Shown in pieces: positions 9,671 through 18,453 of a DNA stretch of 64,000 bases (its first letter is position 1; each line of letters starts with the position of its first letter). The position numbers and the translations under genes are program-made. The notes beneath the pieces were generated by a model. It made no database searches and had not been told where the DNA came from. It worked only from the letters and a program-made list of their open reading frames with translations. The DNA is taken from contig CAJXRP010000016.1 in the NCBI GenBank assembly GCA_913060495.1, forward strand, positions 19,815 through 83,814. The letters are read 5' to 3'. Source of the stretch: an uncultured Gammaproteobacteria bacterium. Its GTDB lineage: Bacteria > Pseudomonadota > Gammaproteobacteria > Pseudomonadales > Pseudohongiellaceae.

Positions 9671-10573
9671 TCAGTGAAATCTACTCACCACAAACGCGGC
9701 GAGTTCGCGCAGCGGATCTGCGCTGCCCGGAAATTCTTGTAGAGCGGCGATAGCCTTATCCGAGAGTGAGTTGGCTAGAGCCTTCGCTTCATCTAGGCCC
9801 AAGAGCGATACATAGGTAGGCTTGTTCTTATCGCTGTCTGAGCCCTGCGGCTTACCTAATTGTGAGGTGTCTCCGATCACATCTAAAATATCGTCCTGCA
9901 CCTGGAAAGCCAGTCCTATATTGTCTGCATAGGCCGCCAATGCGGTCATCTGAGAATCGCTTGCAGATTCACAGCTCATACCGCCAAGTAGCACGGCGCA
10001 GCGAATTAGGGCGCCAGTCTTGAGGCTATGCATCTGCTCAAGCTGCTGAATGTTGAGCTTTTCGCCAACCGCTTCGAAATCCAGGCTTTGGCCGCCAACC
10101 ATGCCGGTGGCGCCCGCTTTCTGGCTCAGTAACTGCACCATGGCAAGTCGGTTGTTTGCACAGAGCGTGTCGCGATCGGTGCTTATAATTTGAAAGGCTA
10201 GTGACTGCAGGGCATCGCCCACCAGTATTGCTGTGGCCTCGTCGAAGGCCTTGTGGACAGTCGGTTTACCACGGCGAAGGTCGTCATCATCCATCGCGGG
10301 AAGGTCGTCGTGCACTAGAGAATAGCTATGAATAAGCTCGATGGCAGCGGCAGCATTGTCTGCCGCGGCTAATTCGCCGCCCACGGCGAGTGCGCTGCCA
10401 TAGGCCAGGACCGGACGAATGCGTTTACCACCGCCCAGGCAGGCATAGCGCATAGCTTCAAGAAGTTGCGTACTAGCGATCTCAGCATCAAGTGCAGTGC
10501 CCAGACGCTCGTCGACGCGTTGTTGGCATTGCTGCAGAAAATCATTCAGCGCAGAGGTATTCGATGTGCTCAT
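9671..10573 (-). CDS. ispA: Farnesyl/geranyl diphosphate synthase
   Basis: IspA adds isopentenyl diphosphate units to make geranyl and farnesyl diphosphate for quinones and the undecaprenyl carrier. The 300-residue protein carries both Asp-rich motifs: the first, with extended spacing (HDDLPAMDDDDLRRG), and the second (FQVQDDILD), plus the GGKRIRP entry loop. The spacing of the first motif is that of bacterial short-chain synthases. It lies 10 bases downstream of xseB and 118 bases upstream of dxs in the standard xseB-ispA-dxs order. Confidence 0.95.
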   Translation of the reverse strand: MSTSNTSALNDFLQQCQQRVDERLGTALDAEIASTQLLEAMRYACLGGGKRIRPVLAYGSALAVGGELAAADNAAAAIELIHSYSLVHDDLPAMDDDDLRRGKPTVHKAFDEATAILVGDALQSLAFQIISTDRDTLCANNRLAMVQLLSQKAGATGMVGGQSLDFEAVGEKLNIQQLEQMHSLKTGALIRCAVLLGGMSCESASDSQMTALAAYADNIGLAFQVQDDILDVIGDTSQLGKPQGSDSDKNKPTYVSLLGLDEAKALANSLSDKAIAALQEFPGSADPLRELAAFVVSRFH

Positions 10574-10582
10574 CGGCTTGGC

Positions 10583-10825
10583 TTATTCTTCGACATCGTC
10601 GAGATCTAACTCTTCGGTATCGCCGTTCTCGTTCAGCAATACTTGTACTTTTTGTTCGGCATTCTTGAGTGCAGTCTGACACTCGCGGGTAAGTTTAATG
10701 CCCTTCTCAAATGCCTGTAGGGATTCCTCGAGGCTGAGCTCACCGTCTTCCATAGAGGACACTAACTCTTCCAGCTCTTCTAGAGCTACCTCAAAATCAA
10801 ATTTTGCTTGTTTCTTCTTGGTCAT
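10583..10825 (-). CDS. xseB: Exonuclease VII small subunit
   Basis: XseB is the short helical partner of XseA in the single-strand nuclease exonuclease VII. The 80-residue product from ATG 10825 starts MTKKKQAKFDFEVALEELE and continues with the family's SMEDGELSLEESLQAFEKG motif, and it ends in an acidic tail. An in-frame start further upstream exists but would add 24 unconserved residues. The gene begins the minus-strand xseB-ispA-dxs series. The large subunit gene xseA is not in the window, which is normal. Confidence 0.93.
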   Translation of the reverse strand: MTKKKQAKFDFEVALEELEELVSSMEDGELSLEESLQAFEKGIKLTRECQTALKNAEQKVQVLLNENGDTEELDLDDVEE

Positions 10826-11133
10826 GATCCTATTCCGGCATTCAGAGCTATGGGTGATGAGTATTGCTACTGCCGAGGTGAGGCTAATTTTCGGCACGTT
10901 AGTCGGTCGAGCAGCGATTATACGCCAAGTGCATCGAATTTCATGCCAAAACGGCCCGATAGGGAGATATTAAGTAGTGGCTCAGTTTGAATTTTCACTC
11001 TCTCTAGAAGGCAGCCCATCACGAATCTCTGAAAAGAACCATTACTCGATACTGCCATTTGTTGATCATCCCTACGCTTTCTGCTGGAATAGGAGCCATG
11101 AGGTCATATCTTCACGATAGGAGGGTTCAACAG
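10826..11133. other. Intergenic region between divergent xseB and alpha/beta hydrolase
   Basis: This 308-base stretch separates the divergently transcribed xseB and hydrolase genes and must hold promoters for both. I found no convincing RNA gene, repeat or open reading frame with a ribosome-binding site. The only clear signal is the AGGAGGG Shine-Dalgarno at 11119-11125 that fixes the start of the hydrolase. Confidence 0.5.
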
Positions 11134-12003
11134 TTGTCGAATTGTTTATCAAGCATTCGCCATGCTGTTTCGATTCGGCTAACGCTGGGCTGGATTCTCG
11201 CTCTATGCCTTCCTTCGTCGCTTCTGGCCCAGCAAGACAGCGTTGCTAATGCAGTAGTAAAAACCTTAGGCGCCATCGACTATGTTGAGATCAATACAGC
11301 TTCTGTAACGGCTCAATCGAAGCAGCTAATCATATTTGTTCATGGTACACCTGGCTCTTATTCGGCGTTTCGAAGCTATTTGAATGATCCTGTTATGCAG
11401 GAAAAGTTTCATATGATCTCGGTCACCCGACCCGGATGGAGAAACGATGAGGATGCAAAGGTGCCTTCTCTGGACGAGCAAGCAGCTGCATTACGGCCTC
11501 TGTTAGAGATGGACCAGTCCGGTAAGGGCGCGTTGCTGATGGGACATTCCTATGGTGGGCCGGTAATAGCGCGCACCGCGATGAACTATTCCGATTTGAT
11601 TGCGGGCCTTATATTTGTTGCGACGACTGGAGATCCGGAGCTAAGTGGCCCGCGTTGGTATAATCGTTTTGCAGTCGCCTTGCCGCGCTTTGTGCTGGGA
11701 GCAAGTCTAAAGGGGGCGAATGCAGAGATCATGCCGCTACGCCCACAGCTAGAAGCTATGCGCCCTCGTTGGCAGGACCTCACCATGCCGGTTCTCATCG
11801 TGCAGGGGAGTAAGGACAGATTAGTGCATCCAGGCAATGCGCTGTTTATGCAGCGGATGCTTGTGAATTCAAAGGTTCGATTTCTCAATCGAGAGGATCA
11901 AGGGCATTTCGTGCTGTGGGAGGAAGCCCCATTGATAAGAGATAATCTCATCGACATCTTCGTAGGGAGCAGCGCTCCCTCGCCAGCCTTCTCGGCCAAC
12001 TAA
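11134..12003 (+). CDS. Secreted alpha/beta hydrolase
   Basis: A 289-residue alpha/beta hydrolase. The oxyanion region is VHGTPGS, the nucleophile elbow is GHSYGG (Ser nucleophile), and the acid/base end shows VQGSKDRLV and GHFVLWEE, so Asp and His of the triad are present. I chose the TTG at 11134 because a near-perfect AGGAGGG lies 8 bases upstream; longer forms from TTG 11059 or ATG 11098 lack good sites. From 11134 the protein begins with a clear signal peptide (LTLGWILALCLPSSLLAQ), so it is likely periplasmic. The substrate cannot be told. It is a single gene followed by an unknown membrane protein. Confidence 0.8.
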   Translation: MSNCLSSIRHAVSIRLTLGWILALCLPSSLLAQQDSVANAVVKTLGAIDYVEINTASVTAQSKQLIIFVHGTPGSYSAFRSYLNDPVMQEKFHMISVTRPGWRNDEDAKVPSLDEQAAALRPLLEMDQSGKGALLMGHSYGGPVIARTAMNYSDLIAGLIFVATTGDPELSGPRWYNRFAVALPRFVLGASLKGANAEIMPLRPQLEAMRPRWQDLTMPVLIVQGSKDRLVHPGNALFMQRMLVNSKVRFLNREDQGHFVLWEEAPLIRDNLIDIFVGSSAPSPAFSAN

Positions 12004-12056
12004 ATACGCCAAGGAAGTAATTGACCCATCCCAGCTAGCGCTTTACTCTAGCCTCC

Positions 12057-12830
12057 ATGAAATCCTATATCCCTAAAGACTGGCGCATCTGGTTTGCTCT
12101 TGCCGTCACTTTTCTCTGGTTCTGTTTTCTTGCCCTCTACATAGCACGAAACGTTGGCTGGGGCTCCTTTCTCGATTTGCCTATAGAAGAGATGGGCACC
12201 TTCCTAGAGGGAGCGTTCGCGTTTCTCGCATTTCTCTGGTTGGTAGTCGGCTTGTTCATTCAGCAGTCGGTGCTAGCTGAGAATAATGAGGAGCTGCGCC
12301 GTAATAATCTCCACTCTGAGAAGCAGACTCAGGCCATCGCCGCTACAGAGATGAATGCGCGACAGGAGACCTTCTTTAAGATCGCAGAAAATACGCGAAG
12401 ACAGCTGGGTTCGGTAATAGGCCTGTTGTTTATCTCCTCGCAGAGTCCGATCGGTAATAATAACTATTCATCTGAAGAAACCGCGGAATTCTGGACGCAG
12501 TTTGCGGGAGGGGATACCGAGCTTTTTTCCCGCCTGTTCCTAACGATGGGCGGGGGGGATGATGTGGATTACGCCGACCTCTACTACGGTACCGAAATTC
12601 GTAGGCGCCATACCGAGAATTTTATAGTGGGCTTTGATCGCCTCGTAGCATTAGCAAAGGGTTGCGACACAGACAAAATTATTCTGGATACATTGCTCAA
12701 TTCGGCACACGGGATGCTAAATGGCAGTATGAGAGGCCTACACCCGGACATTACGTTCGAGCCAATCGTCGGCACTGATTCGATCGAGTATCTGGATCGC
12801 ATGATCAATTCTAGGATAGAGAGCAGTTAA
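12057..12830 (+). CDS. Unknown two-helix membrane protein
   Basis: I do not recognise this 257-residue protein. It has two membrane segments (about residues 11-31 and 47-69), then a polar helix rich in Glu, Asn and Gln (about 70-110) that may form a coiled coil, and a soluble C-terminal part of 140 residues. The topology places the C-terminal part either in the cytoplasm or periplasm; this is not decided by the sequence. The ATG at 12057 has no strong ribosome-binding site but the N-terminus is a sensible membrane start. It stands alone between the hydrolase and the MAPEG gene. Confidence 0.6.
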   Translation: MKSYIPKDWRIWFALAVTFLWFCFLALYIARNVGWGSFLDLPIEEMGTFLEGAFAFLAFLWLVVGLFIQQSVLAENNEELRRNNLHSEKQTQAIAATEMNARQETFFKIAENTRRQLGSVIGLLFISSQSPIGNNNYSSEETAEFWTQFAGGDTELFSRLFLTMGGGDDVDYADLYYGTEIRRRHTENFIVGFDRLVALAKGCDTDKIILDTLLNSAHGMLNGSMRGLHPDITFEPIVGTDSIEYLDRMINSRIESS

Positions 12831-12874
12831 ATATTTTAATAATAAACGCTGCATTCGCAGCGTGGGGGAGAGTC

Positions 12875-13261
12875 ATGGAATTAGTAGCATTAGTTATACT
12901 TTTATCAATCGTGGAATATCAGTTCTTCAGTTTTAAAGTCGGTATGGCAAGAGGAAAATACGACATTAAGGCGCCAGCGATAACCGGTCATGAGATTTTC
13001 GATCGCTACTATCGTGTACACATGAACACCTTGGAACAGCTGATAGTTTTTATTCCAGCCATTCTAGTCTTTGCCTACTTCGGTGATCCCACTTACGCGG
13101 CAGGATTAGGCGCGTTCTTTCTTGTGGGTAGAATCATGTACTTTGTGTCCTACGTGAAAGACCCAGCTAAACGTGGCATGGGCTTCATAGTAGGCTGGAT
13201 TCCTATGGTGCTGTTGGTGTTGGCAGGTCTTGTATCGGTTGTGATGCAGATAGTACGCTAG
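12875..13261 (+). CDS. MAPEG family membrane protein
   Basis: A 128-residue protein with four predicted membrane helices and the MAPEG signature: a polar loop with RVHMNTLEQL, then a helix ending in GRIMYFVSYVKDPAKRG. MAPEG proteins are microsomal-type glutathione transferase relatives involved in glutathione conjugation or peroxide reduction. The ATG follows GGGGAGAG at a good distance. Its TAG stop at 13259-13261 overlaps the stop of the converging acyl-CoA synthetase in the sequence CTAG. Substrate and whether glutathione is used are unknown. Confidence 0.85.
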   Translation: MELVALVILLSIVEYQFFSFKVGMARGKYDIKAPAITGHEIFDRYYRVHMNTLEQLIVFIPAILVFAYFGDPTYAAGLGAFFLVGRIMYFVSYVKDPAKRGMGFIVGWIPMVLLVLAGLVSVVMQIVR

Positions 13262-14775
13262 GCTTTCTCATCCATCACGCGGACGATCTCGGTAAGAGTG
13301 CGAAAGTCTGTCTTGCCGCTGCCCATTCTTGGAAATTCGGGCACGTGTACGTACTTCTTAGGCAAGGCCAGGTTAGGCAATGCCTTCGAAAGACGCTTAT
13401 TGAGATCCTGTTTGTCTATTTCGGTATTTGTGACCGCTACTATCTTCGAGCCACGCTTGGCATCCGGTAGTTCGACGGCACAGCATTCGACGTCTATTGC
13501 TGTTAGCTCATTCATGGTCTCCTCGACCATGACTAGCGACACCATCTCTCCGCCAATCTTCACGAAGCGTTTGAGCCGGCCCTTGTGCCATAGATAGCCA
13601 TCTTCATCGAGATATCCCAGATCTCCCGTGTCATACCAGCCGGACTTGAGCCTTAGAGACGATTCTTCTATGTCATTGAGATAGCCTTGCATAACTCCGT
13701 CACCCTTGACGAGAATCTTCCCAGTCTCACCTGTTTCGCAATCTATGCCCGTGTCTAAATTCTGAATTCTTATCTGCGTGCCAGGGATTGGCGTGCCAAT
13801 GCTGCCAGGCTTGTTGTTACCACGCGGGTTGGCGGAGATCACCGGTGAGGTTTCAGTTGTGCCATAACCTTCGATGATCTCGATGTCATGTTTCTCTCTA
13901 TACAAGGCCCGCAGACGGTCGGGGCATCTATCGGCACCTGAAACTGCTAGCTGGATACTAGCAAAATCACCAGGCTTAGATTGTTTGACATAACCTTCAA
14001 GGAACAGTGGCGTTCCCACGAGAAGTTCCGGCTTGTCCTCTCGAATAATCTTTGCGATAGTTTTGAATTCGAGAGGGTTCGCGTAAGTAATAGTGGTCAT
14101 GCCGAGACACATCGGCGTCCAAAGATTGATTGTTAGGCCGAAGACATGAAAGTAGGGGAGAACTGCAAGTAGATTATCCATCTCATAGATATCCATCATC
14201 TCTGAGAAGGAATCGATATTGGAGATTATGTTGCGCTGCGTTAGTTGTACAACTTTAGGCTCTTTCTCGCTACCACTCGTGAATAGAATCACTGCGGCTG
14301 ATTCAAGGTTCGATTTTCCGACTGTTCGTTTAATCAATGATCGTGGGAGTTTGGATTTTGCGAACGCGAGTGTTTTCTCAAAGTTTCCGAGTGCGTCGAG
14401 TATGTCTTCGATGAATACCATGTGCGGAAGTTTTTTGCAGCCGGCTTTCTCAAGTAGTGCCTTGGCCGTGATTATGACTTGAAAATCGCACTGCTCCTGC
14501 GCATACAGGCAGTTCTTCTCGGCGCCGGTCGAGTAGTTAATCATCACAGGTGTGCGTCCGGCCATCAGTGCACCGATTATTGCGAGTCCGCCAGCAGACG
14601 AGGTGGGTAGCATGATACCGATGCGACCTCGCTCCATTTTTCTGATGCGTCGAGCAAGAATAAGTGAGGCGAGCAATGCTTCAGAGTAACTGATATTGCG
14701 CCCGAGGCTACGATCGATGAAGGCTATCTTATCGGGGTTTTTTAAAGCGGAATCGATGAATCGGTGCTGGAGCAT
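13258..14775 (-). CDS. AMP-dependent acyl-CoA/acyl-ACP synthetase
   Basis: An adenylate-forming enzyme of about 505 residues. The P-loop-like motif ILFTSGSEKEPK, the acid-binding core EGYGTTETSPV and the hinge YDTGDLGYLDEDGYLWHKGR are all clear, and the C-terminal lysine lies in PRMGSGKTD. It resembles the acyl-ACP synthetase half of Aas, which recycles lysophospholipids with fatty acids, more than FadD. No acyltransferase domain is attached. The start is ATG 14775 (or GTG one codon earlier). Neighbouring genes (VTT protein, lipid-type methyltransferase) also suggest membrane lipid work, but that is inference. Confidence 0.85.
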   Translation of the reverse strand: MLQHRFIDSALKNPDKIAFIDRSLGRNISYSEALLASLILARRIRKMERGRIGIMLPTSSAGGLAIIGALMAGRTPVMINYSTGAEKNCLYAQEQCDFQVIITAKALLEKAGCKKLPHMVFIEDILDALGNFEKTLAFAKSKLPRSLIKRTVGKSNLESAAVILFTSGSEKEPKVVQLTQRNIISNIDSFSEMMDIYEMDNLLAVLPYFHVFGLTINLWTPMCLGMTTITYANPLEFKTIAKIIREDKPELLVGTPLFLEGYVKQSKPGDFASIQLAVSGADRCPDRLRALYREKHDIEIIEGYGTTETSPVISANPRGNNKPGSIGTPIPGTQIRIQNLDTGIDCETGETGKILVKGDGVMQGYLNDIEESSLRLKSGWYDTGDLGYLDEDGYLWHKGRLKRFVKIGGEMVSLVMVEETMNELTAIDVECCAVELPDAKRGSKIVAVTNTEIDKQDLNKRLSKALPNLALPKKYVHVPEFPRMGSGKTDFRTLTEIVRVMDEKA

Positions 14776-15025
14776 CACGCCATACTAGCGCAGAAAAGCA
14801 GGGCGTGGAACCATGTCACAGCTAATGCTAAAGCGGCGAAGCGCTTAATTGAGCCAAGAGGGGTTAATGACCCAATCAGCCGATGTATTGCCGATAGTCA
14901 CTGATGAGCTGTAACAATAATCATGGGGGCACATGAAAGCTTGCGCCAACGCCTTTGCGGTCCTAAACTCCTTCTTCTTCAATAAAACCATAGCTCAGCC
15001 TTAATAACATTTTTTTGGAATTTCT

Positions 15026-15589
15026 ATGATCAAGCACCTCAACACCGTCTGGCTTGTCGTGGTGGCCATGATTTTAGGAATGATAGTTATTTATCCTGAG
15101 TGGTTGACTCGCGAATCTATATCGCAATTGCTCAATCAATTGGGCTCAATGGCACTTATCATCTATGTATTGATGTCGCTGACCCGTTCGCTGTTATTGA
15201 TCCCATGTACGCCGTTTGTCTTGGCTGGAGCCATTTCCTTTCCGCAATGGCCCTTCTTGGTGTTCGCGATATCCCTCGCTGGAGTTGTGGTTGGGGCATT
15301 CCTAGTATACAGTTTCCCCTCTTTTGGCAGCTACGATAGCTTGCTGGAAGAAAAGTACCCAGAAAAGATCGCTAACTTGAAGTCTAAAATGCAGCATAAG
15401 AATGCATTTTGGTTTGTAGTTGGTTGGTCTTTTTTTCCTTTGGTGCCAACCGACGCAGTTTGTTATGTAGCAGGGGTTGCTAAGATGTCCCTGAAGAAAA
15501 TGCTGACAGCACTGTTGCTGGGCGAACTACCTTTAGTAGCAATGTATGTTTTTCTCGGTGCCGAAATTGGCGAGTGGCTTAGAATATGA
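15026..15589 (+). CDS. VTT-domain (TVP38/DedA-like) membrane protein
   Basis: A 187-residue polytopic membrane protein of the TVP38/TMEM64/VTT superfamily. The N-terminal helix at 5-25 is followed by MALIIYVLMSLTRSLLLIPCTPFVLAGA, with the re-entrant helix regions and the conserved SFFPLVPTDAVCYVAGVAKMS segment near residue 135. Family members act in lipid movement or export across the inner membrane. Its TGA overlaps the ATG of the downstream methyltransferase (ATGA), so the two proteins are translationally coupled and probably act together. Confidence 0.82.
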   Translation: MIKHLNTVWLVVVAMILGMIVIYPEWLTRESISQLLNQLGSMALIIYVLMSLTRSLLLIPCTPFVLAGAISFPQWPFLVFAISLAGVVVGAFLVYSFPSFGSYDSLLEEKYPEKIANLKSKMQHKNAFWFVVGWSFFPLVPTDAVCYVAGVAKMSLKKMLTALLLGELPLVAMYVFLGAEIGEWLRI

Positions 15590-16146
15590 GTGCAAGACTA
15601 AAATTTAGTGACTCACTTAATCTGATCAAGAGCTTTAAGACGTCTGGGACAATTACCCCTAGCTCTAAAGTGTTGGTTAAGACGCTTCTTGCTCCGATAG
15701 ATTTTACTTCAGCGCGCTGCATTATTGAGCTGGGTCCAGGTACTGGATGTGTTACAACCTCGATTCTGGAACGAATGCACGCCGACTGCGTTTTGATTTG
15801 TTTCGAGGTGAATAGCGACTTCATCGCTCAGCTAGAAGCGTTGCAAGATTCTCGGTTACGCGTAGTCAATGCCTGTGCTTCATCGATTCGAACAATACTC
15901 GATGATCTTAATATCGAGGAAGTGGATCACATCGTTTCCAGTCTGCCGCTGTCGCTGATCGATGACGAAGTTGTTACACGAATTCTCGAATCGGTTAGAT
16001 CGAATTTGCGAGAAGGTGGGCGCTACCTACAATTCCAGTACAGTTTAAGTAACTACGCAGAATTGAAACCAATCTTTAAGAAAGTGAGATTGGATTTCAC
16101 GTTTCGAAATATGCCACCGGCGTTTGTCTATGAGTGCACAAAATAG
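15586..16146 (+). CDS. SAM-dependent methyltransferase, phospholipid N-methyltransferase-like
   Basis: A 186-residue class I methyltransferase related to KsgA/PmtA. The SAM motif is CIIELGPGTGCVTTSIL at about 45-61, the acidic end of strand 2 is FEVNSDF, and motif IV is VDHIVSSLPLSL in place of the NPPY of nucleic acid enzymes. The lead segment FKTSGTITPSSKVL is typical of bacterial phosphatidylethanolamine N-methyltransferases of the PmtA kind. It overlaps the VTT membrane protein by four bases. A role in modifying membrane lipids is likely but not proven; a ribosomal RNA target is less likely given the short length. Confidence 0.75.
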   Translation: MSARLKFSDSLNLIKSFKTSGTITPSSKVLVKTLLAPIDFTSARCIIELGPGTGCVTTSILERMHADCVLICFEVNSDFIAQLEALQDSRLRVVNACASSIRTILDDLNIEEVDHIVSSLPLSLIDDEVVTRILESVRSNLREGGRYLQFQYSLSNYAELKPIFKKVRLDFTFRNMPPAFVYECTK

Positions 16147-16186
16147 ACTCGACTGATTGCCGCAGTAAAGACTCTATTTAGAAATT

Positions 16187-16222
16187 AAAAAGCTGACGCG
16201 CAGAGCGCGTCAGCTTTTTTTT
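16187..16222. terminator. Bidirectional rho-independent terminator
   Basis: A perfect ten-base stem (AGCTGACGCG, 16191-16200, pairing with 16206-16215) with a five-base loop, flanked by four A on the left and seven T on the right. It lies between two converging genes, the methyltransferase and the quinoprotein, and can serve both. Confidence 0.92.
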
Positions 16223-18272
16223 ATGGCAGTTTGAAAGCGACGAGTTCGGGGCTGTACTCTCGGTCACCGATCGCGACAAGTATGTACTGTTCGCCTTCAT
16301 GTAAGTAGCTGATTGGAGGCCCGGATGTGCCCGCTTCCAATTCGACTTCCCAAACGATATCGCCAGACTCCTTGTTGTAGGCTCTGAACATCGGACCGCC
16401 ACTGTTGGTGGCAATCTCGACTGGCATTTCCCTAGGGATACGCCCGCCAGGTCTCTGATTGGTAAGGCCCTCACCGAGGAACAGTAGAGTCTTAGTAAGC
16501 AGCGGCGATGGTCTGCCCGGTAAGCCCAGTTGACCGAGTTCTAGGTCCACCAGATCAGGATGATCGGTAGGGCCGTCTCCATTAGGCACCATCCATACAT
16601 GTTCGCCGGTGTTCATATCGATAGCCGTAATGCGTCCATAGGGAGGCTTAAATAGCGGCAGCCCACGAGGGCCCGCGATCCAGCGTCTGGCGCCTTTCAC
16701 ATAACTGAGGTTCGTGACTTCAGGATCACCGGGCAAAATATCGGCGACGAAGGCAGATGTTATGGAGGGTATGTACAAGTATCCGGTTTCGGGATCGAAG
16801 GCCGCACCCTGAACGTCAGCACCACCTTGTGAGCCGGGTAATTGAATGGTGCCCTGAGTGCCGTTTGGATCATCGCTGCGAATCGATGGCGGCGTGAAAA
16901 GAGGGCCTGTCACGTAGCTATTGAAAATCTCCAAGGCTTCGGCGCGTAGCTCCGGCGTAAAATCGATCAAGTTATCAACCGTTGCCCCCTGACGATCGAA
17001 AGGTGCGGGTCGAGTTGGAAAGGGTTGCGTAGGAGAGGTGACTTCACCAGGTACATCGGACTGTGGTACCTCTCGCTCTTCGATTTCCCAGATGGGCTCG
17101 CCTGTTTCGCGGTTAAAAACGAAGGCGAAGGCCTGTTTGGTTAGTTGCGTAACGGCCTTTACTGGTTCGCCATCGACGGTGATATCCATCAAGATTGGTG
17201 CAGCGGGTGGATCGTAATCCCAAAGTCCATGATGAACCGTTTGGTAGTGCCAGACACGATCGCCGGTCTCGGCATCGACTGCTACTAAGGACTGACTAAA
17301 TAGATTGTCGCCAATGCGATGGCCGCCATACATATCATTAGTAGAAGATGAAATAGGCATATACACGAGGCCTAGCTCTTCATCGGCACTGAATAGTGCC
17401 CAGACCGGAGAGTGCCCTGTGTAGGACCAGGATCGGTCTTGCCAGCTTGCCGTGCCGAACTGCCCTTCCTGTGGAATGGTATTGTAGGTCCAGCGCAATT
17501 CGCCGGTGCGTACATCGAAGGCATGTACATCGCCGCGGAACGCCTCTTTATTAGAGAATGTGTCCGACATGGATTGGCCGATGAGGACTACGTCTCGCAC
17601 AATAGTCGGCACGCCGCCCCAGCGGAATCGCTCGGAACCCTCAGGCATCAGCTGCAGGCTGGTGCGGCCTTCGACTCCGAAGCCCTCAATGGGCTCGCCG
17701 TTGTCGGCATTTAGGGCATATAGATAGACACCACGTTGCACTAGAATGCGTCGGTCGTCGCCTTCGCTCCAGTAGGCAACGCCGCGGGTATTCGCTCCAG
17801 GCAGTCCGTCCACTCCATCGTGTGGCTCCTGAACCCAGATTGTCTCTCCAGTACCGGGATTGAATGCTTCCACCAAGCCTACGCCGTTCGGTACATAGGC
17901 GATGCCATTCTTCACTATGGGGGCAGATATCCAGTTCGACGTGTAGCGCTGGGCTGGATTCATGGTGGAGTAATAGGCATCTAGTGCAGGCCTTCTCCAG
18001 GCGATTTCAAGCTCCGCTACATTACTAGCATCGATTTGGTCGAGGCCGGTGTATTTGGATTGTCCATTGTCTGCGGCGTAGGCTCCCCATTCACCCTCTG
18101 GAGATGGCTCGGTTTGTGCCGCTGGTGGCTCCGGAGCGGCACTAGCCACGGGGGCTGCAGGCGCTTCAGGGGCAGGCTCTGGGCTGCAGCTCAGTAACAG
18201 AGCGGTGAGAGTGACTAGGCTGAGAGTGCGAAGTGAGTGCGAAGGCATTGTTATTGTAGTTGGCCAGCTCAT
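16221..18272 (-). CDS. PQQ-dependent dehydrogenase, lipoprotein
   Basis: A 683-residue quinoprotein with an eight-bladed propeller shown by repeated tryptophan-docking motifs (NPGTGETIW, DVRTGELRW, DAETGDRVW, NRETGEPIW, DMNTGEHVW, NKESGDIVW). The sequence VHHGLWDYDPPAAPIL is the membrane glucose/quinate dehydrogenase type rather than the methanol dehydrogenase type. The ATG at 18272 has AGAGGT upstream; the N-terminus is a lipoprotein signal (lipobox LLSC) followed by a Pro/Ala/Glu-rich linker. It should sit on the periplasmic face of a membrane and oxidise a sugar or alcohol using PQQ. No quinone-binding membrane domain or fused cytochrome is present, so the electron acceptor is unclear. No PQQ synthesis gene is in the window. 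Confidence 0.88.
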   Translation of the reverse strand: MSWPTTITMPSHSLRTLSLVTLTALLLSCSPEPAPEAPAAPVASAAPEPPAAQTEPSPEGEWGAYAADNGQSKYTGLDQIDASNVAELEIAWRRPALDAYYSTMNPAQRYTSNWISAPIVKNGIAYVPNGVGLVEAFNPGTGETIWVQEPHDGVDGLPGANTRGVAYWSEGDDRRILVQRGVYLYALNADNGEPIEGFGVEGRTSLQLMPEGSERFRWGGVPTIVRDVVLIGQSMSDTFSNKEAFRGDVHAFDVRTGELRWTYNTIPQEGQFGTASWQDRSWSYTGHSPVWALFSADEELGLVYMPISSSTNDMYGGHRIGDNLFSQSLVAVDAETGDRVWHYQTVHHGLWDYDPPAAPILMDITVDGEPVKAVTQLTKQAFAFVFNRETGEPIWEIEEREVPQSDVPGEVTSPTQPFPTRPAPFDRQGATVDNLIDFTPELRAEALEIFNSYVTGPLFTPPSIRSDDPNGTQGTIQLPGSQGGADVQGAAFDPETGYLYIPSITSAFVADILPGDPEVTNLSYVKGARRWIAGPRGLPLFKPPYGRITAIDMNTGEHVWMVPNGDGPTDHPDLVDLELGQLGLPGRPSPLLTKTLLFLGEGLTNQRPGGRIPREMPVEIATNSGGPMFRAYNKESGDIVWEVELEAGTSGPPISYLHEGEQYILVAIGDREYSPELVAFKLP

Positions 18273-18348
18273 GGGAATTACCTCTTTGGGTAGTAATTTC
18301 AATCGTTGTCTCGATTCTAACCAATTTCTAGTTTTTTTACTTCTCTAG

Positions 18349-18378
18349 TGATCCAGCCATCTAACAGTTGCGTATTTA
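18349..18378 (+). promoter_or_regulatory. Candidate ECF sigma autoregulatory promoter
   Basis: TGATCC (18349-18354), an 18-base spacer and TATTTA (18373-18378). The TGATC-type -35 is known for promoters of RpoE partnered with ChrR (Rhodobacter), so this is likely the self-regulated promoter of the sigma gene. The predicted start of transcription (about 18385) falls on the most upstream ATG, which favours the internal ATG at 18454 as the true start. Confidence 0.6.
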
Positions 18379-18453
18379 AGGGCTATGTACAGAAATTATG
18401 CAAAACAAGATGTCTTTAGCAATGAGGTGGGGCTAACTGTTAGACTTGCCTCT

